Of a DNA stretch of 13,471 nt, positions 7,183 through 13,195 are shown piece by piece; position 1 is the stretch's first letter; every line of letters starts with the position of its first letter. The position numbers and the translations under genes were made by a program. The DNA comes from Candidatus Intestinimonas stercorigallinarum (lineage in GTDB: Bacteria; Bacillota; Clostridia; Oscillospirales; Oscillospiraceae). The notes beneath the pieces are model-generated. The model was not told the origin of the DNA, searched no databases, and saw only the letters and a list, made by a program, of their open reading frames with translations. The stretch is from positions 1 to 13,471 of the forward strand of contig DXDV01000032.1 in assembly GCA_019115345.1 (NCBI GenBank). Reading direction: 5' to 3'.

Positions 7183-8579
7183 TCACGCCGGTGCTGGACG
7201 CCGCCCTGGGCGTCCCCCTTTATGAGCAGCTCTACCGCCAGATCCGGCGGGACATCGAGTCGGGGACCCTCCCCGCCGGAGAGAAGCTCCCCTCCAAGCG
7301 GGCCCTCTCGGCCCATCTGAAGGTGAGCGTGGTGACGGTGGAGGGGGCCTACGGCCAGCTCCTGGCCGAGGGCTACCTGCGCTCTGAGCCCAAGCGGGGC
7401 TTTTTCGTGGCTGACCTGGCCCCGGCGGCGCAGGCGGCTCCCGTCCCCCGGCGGGCGGAGGAGGCCCCGGCGGCCCCCGCTGCCGCCCCCCGGTACGACT
7501 TCGCCACCAACGCCGTGGACGCCGCCCGCTTCCCCTTTGCCACCTGGGCCAAGCTCATGCGGCAGGTCCTCACCCGGGAGGACAGCGGTCTCCTCTCCGC
7601 CATCCACCCCCAGGGGGTGCCCGCCCTCCGCGCCGCCATCGTGGACTACCTCCGGGCCTTCCGGGGCATCGACGCCCACCCGGACCAGGTGGTGGTGGGG
7701 GCCGGCTCCGAGTACCTCACCGGCATCCTCTTCCAGCTCCTGGGCCGGGAGGGGGGCTACGCCGTGGAGGACCCGGGCTACCGGAAGTTCAGCCGCATCC
7801 TCTCCCGGCAGGGGGCCCTGATCTGCCCCATCCCCCTGGATGAGCAGGGCATGCGGGTGGACGCCCTCACCTGGTCGGGGGCCCGGGTGGCCCACGTCAC
7901 CCCCTCCCACCACTTCCCCCTGGGCACCGTCATGCCCGTCCCCCGGCGGCGGGAGCTCCTGGCCTGGGCGGGCGCTCAGGAGGGGCGGTATATCATCGAG
8001 GACGACTACGACAGCGAATTCCGCTTCTCCGGCCGCCCCATCCCCGCCCTCCAGAGCCTGGACGCCGGGGAGCGGGTGGTCTACCTCAACACCTTCGCCA
8101 AGAGCCTGGCCCCCTCCCTCCGCATCGGCTACATGGTGCTGCCTCCCCACCTGGCGGAGCGGTACCGGCGGGAATTCCTGCTCTACTCCTCCACCGTCCC
8201 CTCCTTCGAACAGTACACCCTGGCCCGTTTTTTGGAGGACGGCCACTTCGAGCGGCACATCGCCCGGATGCGGGTGGAGTACCGGGACCGGAAGGCCGCC
8301 CTCACCGCCTGCGTGAAGGAGCTGGGCCTCCCCGCCCGGCTCTCCGGGGCGGACGCCGGGCTCCACATGCTCCTCACCCTGGAAAACGGCATGGGAGAGG
8401 CCGAGCTGGTGGAGCGGGCGGCGGCGGAGGGGGTGGCGGTCTACCCCCTGTCGGCCTGCTGGCTGACCCCGCCGCCGGAGGCGCTGCCCCCCACCCTCAT
8501 CATGGGCTACGCCCGGCTGGAGGCCGGGGATATCCGCCGGGCCTTCGAGGGGCTCAAGGCCGCCTGGGGGAGTCGTTAG
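7179..8579 (+). CDS. MocR-family transcriptional regulator (GntR winged helix fused to a PLP-dependent aminotransferase fold)
   Basis: This is a 466-residue DNA-binding regulator of the PdxR/GabR type. The GntR winged helix covers about residues 10-78 (PLYEQLYRQIRRDI, SGTLPAGEKLPSKRALSAHL, VVTVEGAYGQLLAEGYL). An Ala/Pro-rich linker (about 79-105) leads to the type I aminotransferase domain. PLP-site residues are visible: TPSHHFPLG (241-249), EDDYDSEF (274-281) and the Schiff-base Lys308 in TFAKSLAPSLRIGY. The effector and targets are unknown; known relatives sense PLP or GABA plus PLP. The start ATG 7179 overlaps the tmcAL stop by 4 nt, with GAGAGGAGGG just before it, so translation is likely coupled. 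MocR genes often sit divergent to their target; this one sits inside a forward operon, so its target is not evident here. Confidence 0.92.
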   Translation: MITPVLDAALGVPLYEQLYRQIRRDIESGTLPAGEKLPSKRALSAHLKVSVVTVEGAYGQLLAEGYLRSEPKRGFFVADLAPAAQAAPVPRRAEEAPAAPAAAPRYDFATNAVDAARFPFATWAKLMRQVLTREDSGLLSAIHPQGVPALRAAIVDYLRAFRGIDAHPDQVVVGAGSEYLTGILFQLLGREGGYAVEDPGYRKFSRILSRQGALICPIPLDEQGMRVDALTWSGARVAHVTPSHHFPLGTVMPVPRRRELLAWAGAQEGRYIIEDDYDSEFRFSGRPIPALQSLDAGERVVYLNTFAKSLAPSLRIGYMVLPPHLAERYRREFLLYSSTVPSFEQYTLARFLEDGHFERHIARMRVEYRDRKAALTACVKELGLPARLSGADAGLHMLLTLENGMGEAELVERAAAEGVAVYPLSACWLTPPPEALPPTLIMGYARLEAGDIRRAFEGLKAAWGSR

Positions 8580-8581
8580 AA

Positions 8582-8613
8582 AGCTGTAAGAATTGCCTGG
8601 GTGAGCTGTAAGA
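8582..8613 (+). promoter_or_regulatory. Direct-repeat operator upstream of the response regulator gene
   Basis: AGCTGTAAGA occurs twice (8582-8591 and 8604-8613) at a pitch of 22 bp, two helical turns. This is the geometry expected for two head-to-tail monomers of an OmpR/PhoB-class regulator. The second copy overlaps where a -35 element would lie for the -10 candidate at 8623-8628. It is most likely the autoregulatory site of the regulator encoded at 8656; this is inferred. Confidence 0.6.
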
Positions 8614-8619
8614 GTCCCA

Positions 8620-8628
8620 TGGTATGCT
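8620..8628 (+). promoter_or_regulatory. Candidate extended -10 for the two-component operon
   Basis: TGGTATGCT contains an extended TGn and TATGCT (4 of 6 matches to TATAAT). The position 17 bp upstream has no good -35; instead the second AGCTGTAAGA repeat lies there. That pattern suits a promoter needing activation by the response regulator. Confidence 0.4.
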
Positions 8629-8655
8629 CAGGGTACAGGGAAGGAGTTCGAAGCT

Positions 8656-9357
8656 ATGGACGAGCGGATCTTAGTGGTGGATGACGACCGGGAGATCGTG
8701 GGGGCCATCGCCATCCTGCTGGAGCGGGAGGGCTACCAGGTCCTTCGGGCCTACAACGGCATGGAGGCCCTGGAGCTGGCTCTGGACCCGGCCATCCGGC
8801 TCATCATCATGGACGTGATGATGCCCCGGCTGGACGGGCTCTCGGCGGTGCTGCGCATCCGGGAGAAGCGGAACCTGCCCATCATCGTCCTCTCGGCCCG
8901 CAGCGAGGAGTCCGACAAGATCCTGGGGCTCTCGGTGGGGGCGGACGACTACGTGACCAAGCCCTTCAGCGCCCCGGAGCTGGTGGCCCGGGTCCGCAGC
9001 CATCTGCGGCGGTACACCTGCCTGGGGGACATCCACGCCGAGGGGCGGATGGACGTGATCGTCAACGGCCGCCTCGCCTACGACCCGGAGGGCATGAGCC
9101 TGACGGCCGACGGGGAGCCGGTGAAGCTCACCGCCACCGAGACGGGGATCGTGGACCTCCTCATGCGGAACCTGGGCCGCATCTTCCCGGCGGAGGAGAT
9201 CTACCGCCGGGTGTGGGAGGGGGAGTGCTACGCCCCCGAGAACACGGTGATGGTCCACATCCGCCGCATCCGGGAGAAGATCGAGCTCAATCCCAAGAAA
9301 CCGGAATACTTGAAGGTGGTGTGGGGCATTGGTTACAAAATGGAAAAAATGGGTTAG
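8656..9357 (+). CDS. Response regulator, OmpR/PhoB class (VanR-like)
   Basis: This is a 233-residue cytoplasmic transcription factor, the partner of the histidine kinase that follows. The receiver domain (about 1-120) shows the acidic pocket Asp9-Asp11, phospho-acceptor Asp53 in LIIMDVMMPRLDG, switch Ser80 and Lys102 in DDYVTKPF. The winged-helix DNA-binding domain (about 130-231) shows VKLTATETGIVDLLMRN, the recognition-helix region ENTVMVHIRRIREKIE and the wing VVWGIGYKME. AGGAG at 8642-8646 with a 9-nt spacer supports the start. The 3' end overlaps the kinase gene by about 29 bp. The receiver resembles VanR-type regulators, but nothing else here points to glycopeptide resistance: no ligase or dehydrogenase genes are nearby. 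Confidence 0.95.
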   Translation: MDERILVVDDDREIVGAIAILLEREGYQVLRAYNGMEALELALDPAIRLIIMDVMMPRLDGLSAVLRIREKRNLPIIVLSARSEESDKILGLSVGADDYVTKPFSAPELVARVRSHLRRYTCLGDIHAEGRMDVIVNGRLAYDPEGMSLTADGEPVKLTATETGIVDLLMRNLGRIFPAEEIYRRVWEGECYAPENTVMVHIRRIREKIELNPKKPEYLKVVWGIGYKMEKMG

Positions 9358-11653
9358 CGTGATCGTCCTCTTTCTGGGGCTTTATCTTACTCTGGCAGGC
9401 TGTGCGGGGACCTGGTACGCCGTCTGGGGGCTGGTCCCCCGGGGCCTGGGGCCGGAGGTGGTGTTCCAGAGCGACTACCGGGATACGGCCTACTTCCGGG
9501 GGGAGATGACCGGCTATCTGGACGGCATCCTCAACTGTCTCCAAACCGGGGACACCTCTCAACTCTGGCCCGGCGCCCATGTGGACACCAACCTCCTCTA
9601 CTGCGGCAGATATTACGGAGAGGATGGCGGGCTGGTCGTTCAGACCAGCAACACCGACCACGACCTGGTCATGGGAGCCCCGGAGGGATACAATTTCCTG
9701 CTCTCCTTCCGGGACGGCAAGGTGAGCATCACCCAGGACGGGGAGGAGCTGGACGTCTACGGCGACGGCTACTATACCGGCGAGAGTCAGTGGGACGTGC
9801 CCGGCTATATCAACCGGGACCGCGGCGACTGGAGCGGTTACATGGTCTGTCTGGCCGTCTCGGCCCAGCCGGTGGACCACGGCTGGTGGGAGCCCATCTG
9901 GAGCATGACGCAGCTGATCGCCTATGTGCGGTACGGCTATCTGGGCCTCTTCGGGGTCTGGGCGGGGGCGCTGCTCTGCCTCACCCTGGCCGTGACCCTG
10001 CGGAAGGCCCGGCGGGAGGCCAGGGCCTCCATCGCCGCCCGGACCGCAAAGGTCTGGTTCGAGGTCAAGGTCCTCTGGACGGTCCTCCCGGCCATTCTCT
10101 TCTGGCAGCTCGCCATGAGGGGCTTTTTCTGGGGGCTCAGCGCCTTCGCCGCCGTGACGGGCCTGGTCTTTCTGGTTTTCTACCCGGTGCTCCTCTACCT
10201 GACGGGGTGCGACCTGCGGCACAACAAGCAGGTCTGGAAGCACAGCCTGTGCGCCAGGCTCCTCTCCGGCGGAAAGTCGGCGGCGGGGGCCCTCTCGGCC
10301 CGACAGGGGGCGGCGGCCCGGCTGGCCTCCCGCGTCTGGTTCGAGTGGAAGCTGCTGCTGGTGGTATTCTATCCCTTCGCCGCCCTGTGGGTGCTGCGCC
10401 GGGTACGGTGGAATCTGGGCTACAGAGAGATGACGGACCTTTTGTTCCTGGCCCTGTGCGCCGGAGCCGCCCTTCTGTGGCTGGCCGCCCTCTATGTGCT
10501 CCTCTGCGATCTGCGCTGCAACAAAACACCCTGGCGGCACGGCCTGTGCGCCTTCCTATTGAGCGGGTTGGCCTGGCTGTGGCGGACCCTCCGGGGGGCC
10601 GAGCTCTCCCAGCCCCTGCGGCGGCGGTTCCTGGGCCGGATGGCGGCGGCGGCGGCCGGTGTGGGGGTGCTGGCCATTCTGGCCCTCGGCACGGTATTCC
10701 GCTACTGCTGGAACCACACGGGCGCCTCCTGGCTGGGCAGCATCCTGGCCGCCCTGCTGGCGGTGCTGCTGCTCCTTCTCCCCCTGGCCTGGCTGCTGGA
10801 CCGGACCTGGGTCCTCCTGCGGGACCTCTTCCCCCTCACCGGGCAGCTCGCCGCCCTCCGGACCGGTGCGGCGCCGGAGCCCCTGGAGCTGCCCGAGGGC
10901 TCCGACCTCTCCGCCGCAGCGGAGGACCTCAACGCGGTCCGGGAGGGCCTGCGCTCCGCTGTGGCCGAGCAGATGAAGAGCGAGCGGATGAAGGTGGAGC
11001 TCATCGCCAACGTCTCCCACGACCTCAAGACCCCCCTCACCTCGGTGGTGAGCTACGCCGAGCTGCTGGGGGAGGAGGAGGACCTGCCCCCCCATGTGAA
11101 GGACTACATCCGCATCCTCAACGAGAAGGCCAAGCGGCTCCAGGTCATGGTCCAGGACGTCTTTGAGGTGAGCAAGGCGGCCTCCGGGGAGCTGCCCCTG
11201 CGCATGGAACGGCTGGACCTCACCCGGCTGCTGGACCAGACCCTGGCCGACATGGACGAGGCCATCCGGGGGAGCGGCCTCACCCTCCGCGCCACCCTGC
11301 CCGGCAGCCCGGTGTGGATCACCGCCGACGGGGACCGGCTCTACCGGGTCTTTCAGAACCTGATCCAGAACGCCCTGCGCTACTCCCTGGAGGGGAGCCG
11401 GGTCTACCTCACCCTGGAGGTCCGGGAGGGCCGGGCGGTGGCCGCCGTGAAGAACACCTCCCGGGAAGAGCTGCCCGCCGGGGTGGACTTCACCGCCCGG
11501 TTCGTCCGGGGGGACAAGAGCCGCACCGATGGCGGCAGCGGCCTGGGCCTGGCCATCGCCAGCAGCTTCACCGCCGCCTGCGGCGGGACCCTCCGGGTGG
11601 AGACCGACGCCGACCTCTTCACCGTTGCGGTGAGCTTCCCCATCCTTTCTTAA
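9329..11653 (+). CDS. Multi-span membrane sensor histidine kinase with a duplicated transmembrane module
   Basis: This is a 774-residue sensor kinase paired with the regulator upstream. TTG 9329 is the chosen start: it puts positively charged VTKWKK before the first membrane helix and follows a GGTGG stretch. GTG 9359 is a shorter option. Layout by inspection: helix about 9-27, an external domain about 30-195 rich in Tyr, Trp, Asp and Gly, a helix about 197-223, then three two-helix hairpins (about 246-292, 340-392, 437-491). The kinase core starts near 550. The phosphorylated His564 lies in NVSHDLKTPL, the N box is NLIQNALRYS (677-686), and the ATP lid region is FVRGDKSRTDGGSGLGL (725-741). 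The usual DxGxG G1 box is replaced by a KNTS stretch, as in many VanS-like kinases. The ligand is unknown. The first two hairpin modules are duplicates of each other, and the first helix ends in a lipobox-like LAGC. Confidence 0.92.
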   Translation: MVTKWKKWVSVIVLFLGLYLTLAGCAGTWYAVWGLVPRGLGPEVVFQSDYRDTAYFRGEMTGYLDGILNCLQTGDTSQLWPGAHVDTNLLYCGRYYGEDGGLVVQTSNTDHDLVMGAPEGYNFLLSFRDGKVSITQDGEELDVYGDGYYTGESQWDVPGYINRDRGDWSGYMVCLAVSAQPVDHGWWEPIWSMTQLIAYVRYGYLGLFGVWAGALLCLTLAVTLRKARREARASIAARTAKVWFEVKVLWTVLPAILFWQLAMRGFFWGLSAFAAVTGLVFLVFYPVLLYLTGCDLRHNKQVWKHSLCARLLSGGKSAAGALSARQGAAARLASRVWFEWKLLLVVFYPFAALWVLRRVRWNLGYREMTDLLFLALCAGAALLWLAALYVLLCDLRCNKTPWRHGLCAFLLSGLAWLWRTLRGAELSQPLRRRFLGRMAAAAAGVGVLAILALGTVFRYCWNHTGASWLGSILAALLAVLLLLLPLAWLLDRTWVLLRDLFPLTGQLAALRTGAAPEPLELPEGSDLSAAAEDLNAVREGLRSAVAEQMKSERMKVELIANVSHDLKTPLTSVVSYAELLGEEEDLPPHVKDYIRILNEKAKRLQVMVQDVFEVSKAASGELPLRMERLDLTRLLDQTLADMDEAIRGSGLTLRATLPGSPVWITADGDRLYRVFQNLIQNALRYSLEGSRVYLTLEVREGRAVAAVKNTSREELPAGVDFTARFVRGDKSRTDGGSGLGLAIASSFTAACGGTLRVETDADLFTVAVSFPILS
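10049..10567 (+). repeat. Tandem duplication inside the kinase membrane region
   Basis: Two units of about 75-80 residues (kinase residues 241-314 and 335-413) share the same order: [KR]VWFE[VW]K, two hydrophobic helices, then a cytoplasmic block CDLRxNKxxWxHxLCAxLLSG. The 21-residue end blocks (294-314 and 393-413) are identical at 15 positions, and the CDLR-to-LLSG distance is the same in both. Divergence in the helices shows the duplication is old and not an assembly artefact. Confidence 0.8.
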
Positions 11654-11662
11654 GGAGAGAGA

Positions 11663-11691
11663 TGGAAAAGAGAGCGCCCATGTGGTATACT
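11663..11691 (+). promoter_or_regulatory. Candidate extended -10 promoter for the acetyltransferase gene
   Basis: TGGAAA (11663-11668, 4 of 6 matches), a 17-bp spacer with TGG just before it, and TATACT (11686-11691, 5 of 6) form a plausible promoter. The -10 lies in the left arm of the long dyad at 11670-11715. Transcription would begin near 11698, about 38 nt before the ATG at 11736. Confidence 0.5.
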
Positions 11692-11715
11692 GGGGTATAT
11701 CACATGGGCGCTTTC
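11670..11715. repeat. 21-bp-stem inverted repeat after the kinase gene (terminator or operator)
   Basis: Arms 11670-11690 and 11695-11715 pair over 21 positions (19 Watson-Crick, 2 G-U) around a TGGG loop. The core arm is GCGCCCATGTG with its exact reverse complement. Only TTTC follows, so termination would be less efficient than at a canonical site, but an RNA made through it would fold very stably. It probably ends the two-component transcript. Because it also contains the next gene's -10 candidate, a protein-binding operator role is possible. Confidence 0.7.
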
Positions 11716-11735
11716 GGCGCGGAAAGGACCGCAAG

Positions 11736-12008
11736 ATGGAATTTATCTACGAGGCCGAGCGGATCTACGTCAAGAACGAGGCCGGGCGGATGGCGGCGGA
11801 GGTCACCTTCCACCAGCGGTCCGACGGGGCCATGTCCATCGACCACACCTATGTCTCGCCGGAGCTCCGCGGCCGGGGCGTGGCGGACCGGCTTCTCGCC
11901 GCCGCCGCGGAGCGATTCCGCCGGCGGGGGCTCAAGGCGGCGCCGGTGTGCTCTTATGCCGCGGCCTGGTTCCGGGACCACCCGGAGGAGGCAGACCTTT
12001 TGAAGTGA
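11736..12008 (+). CDS. Small GNAT-fold N-acetyltransferase, YjdJ/COG2388 type
   Basis: This is a 90-residue protein with the minimal GNAT fold of the YjdJ/NATD1-like family, expected to bind acetyl-CoA; the natural substrate of the family is poorly known. It begins MEFIYEAERIYVKNEAGRMAAEVTF, continues with the core strand SIDHTYVSPELRGRGVADRLL, in which RGRGVA (45-50) is the acetyl-CoA pyrophosphate loop, and ends with the family signature VCSYAAAWFRDHPEEADLL. The length is normal for this family and about half that of standard GNATs. ATG 11736 is preceded by GGAAAGGA at a suitable distance; an upstream GTG in the same frame lies inside the hairpin and is unlikely. The next gene starts 48 nt later on the same strand, so the two may be one transcript. 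Confidence 0.88.
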   Translation: MEFIYEAERIYVKNEAGRMAAEVTFHQRSDGAMSIDHTYVSPELRGRGVADRLLAAAAERFRRRGLKAAPVCSYAAAWFRDHPEEADLLK

Positions 12009-12056
12009 GTTTCGTTGATCCCATTGGAGAGAGAGAAAAAGGAGCGATGAGGAACC

Positions 12057-13142
12057 ATGCGTTTTGTACTGCCCGCGTATCATGAGCCTGACTTTGCCGC
12101 CCTGGGTCTGGGAGAGGCCCCCGACGTGACCCTGGCGCCCGCCCCCATGGACGGGGTGGTGCCCGAGGGCTATCACGCCACCACCATGTTCCCCGAGTAC
12201 TTCCGGCTGGATGGCCGCTGGGTGCTGGCCCAGGAGAGCCGCATGGACTGCGTGGCGGTCTGCCGGGGGGGCGAGATCTCCATCGTGGAGTTCCGCAGCG
12301 TGAAGGCGGGAGACCCGGTGGCGGTGGGCCGGACCGAGGACGGCAGCCAGGGCATCTACGTTCACACCGGCGGCTTTGGAGAGGAGCGGGAGACCGGGGA
12401 GACCTTCTCCTTCCGCCAGGGCCGCAGCCGGGAGACGGCCTACTCCATGGACTACGACGCCATGTACGAGCTCCTCCGCCACGAGCGGGAGCATGGCAAT
12501 ATCCTGTGGGTCATGGGTCCCGCCTGCACCTTCGACGCCGACGCCCGCTCCGCCTTCGCCGCCCTGGTGCGGGAGGGCTTCGTGGACGGGGTGCTGGGGG
12601 GCAACGCTCTGGCCACCCACGACCTGGAGGCCGGCTGCCGGGGCACCGCCCTGGGCCAGGACATCTACACCCAGCGCAGCCAGCCCAACGGCCACTACAA
12701 CCACATCGACACCATCAACGACGTCCGCCGCCTGGGCTCCATCCAGGCCTTCGTGGACTCCGGCGCCGTGAAGGACGGCATCCTCTACGAGTGCGTGAAG
12801 AAGGGCGTCCCCTTCGTGCTGGTGGGCTCTGTCCGGGACGACGGCCCTCTGCCCGAGGTGTACGGCAACGTGTACGAGGGCCAGGACGCCATGCGCAATC
12901 TCATCCGGAAGGCCACCACCATCATCTGTATGGCCTCCACCCTCCATACCGTGGCCACCGGCAACATGACCCCCTGCTACCGGGTGGTGGACGGGGTGGT
13001 CCGGCCCCTCTACTTCTACTCGGTGGACATCTCGGAGTTCGCCGTCAACAAGCTCCGGGACCGGGGCAGCCTGACGGTCAAGACCATCGTCACCAACGTC
13101 CAGGACTTCATCGTCCACGTGAAAAACGGCGTCTGCGGCTGA
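12057..13142 (+). CDS. TIGR00300 / LOR-SDH-domain protein, ornithine cyclodeaminase-like
   Basis: This 361-residue protein matches the conserved LOR/SDH domain family, also found as the C-terminal part of cyanobacterial AgrE/ArgZ and in archaeal ornithine cyclodeaminases. Relatives use bound NAD to turn ornithine into proline and ammonia. The N-terminal small domain shows APMDGVVPEGYHATT (29-43), EYFRLDGRWVLAQESRMDC (47-65) and VKAGDPVAVG (82-91). The Rossmann-like part shows WVMGPACTF (151-159), GGNALATHDLE (181-191), NHIDTINDVRRLGSI (215-229), YECVKKGVPFVLVGSVRDDGPLPEV (244-268) and the late MASTLHTVATGNM. No arginine dihydrolase domain is fused to it. Activity on ornithine is inferred from the family. 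An upstream in-frame stop fixes ATG 12057; TGAGGA lies 3 nt before it and AAGGAG 12 nt before it. Confidence 0.8.
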   Translation: MRFVLPAYHEPDFAALGLGEAPDVTLAPAPMDGVVPEGYHATTMFPEYFRLDGRWVLAQESRMDCVAVCRGGEISIVEFRSVKAGDPVAVGRTEDGSQGIYVHTGGFGEERETGETFSFRQGRSRETAYSMDYDAMYELLRHEREHGNILWVMGPACTFDADARSAFAALVREGFVDGVLGGNALATHDLEAGCRGTALGQDIYTQRSQPNGHYNHIDTINDVRRLGSIQAFVDSGAVKDGILYECVKKGVPFVLVGSVRDDGPLPEVYGNVYEGQDAMRNLIRKATTIICMASTLHTVATGNMTPCYRVVDGVVRPLYFYSVDISEFAVNKLRDRGSLTVKTIVTNVQDFIVHVKNGVCG

Positions 13143-13166
13143 ATAAGCATAAAAAACGGCGTGTGC
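13122..13166 (+). repeat. Imperfect direct repeat of the gene end and the terminator arm
   Basis: AAAAACGGCGTCTGC, coding for the last residues (KNGVC) at 13122-13136, recurs as AAAAACGGCGTGTGC at 13152-13166 in the left arm of the terminator: 14 of 15 identical, offset 30 nt. The coding copy could pair with the right arm instead of the normal left arm. Confidence 0.7.
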
Positions 13167-13195
13167 ACCGCACACGCCGTTTTTTATGCTTATTC
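13141..13195. terminator. Bidirectional terminator with a perfect 26-bp stem
   Basis: Arms 13141-13166 and 13170-13195 are exact reverse complements around a 3-nt ACC loop. The core is ACGGCGTGTGC flanked by six A on the left and six T on the right, so each strand ends in a GC-rich stem followed by T6. The TGA stop of the plus gene overlaps the left edge, and the TAA stop of the minus gene (13190-13192) lies in the right arm. Confidence 0.95.

Noticed and set aside
8656..11653. Vancomycin-resistance VanRS operon
   Set aside because: The receiver resembles VanR, but no van ligase, dehydrogenase or dipeptidase genes are present and the kinase membrane region differs greatly from VanS.
12047..12085. 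A 12-codon leader ORF (ATGAGGAACC...) overlapping the LOR/SDH start
   Set aside because: The nearest purine-rich site is only about 2 nt from its ATG, which is too close, and it encodes no runs of one amino acid that would suggest attenuation.
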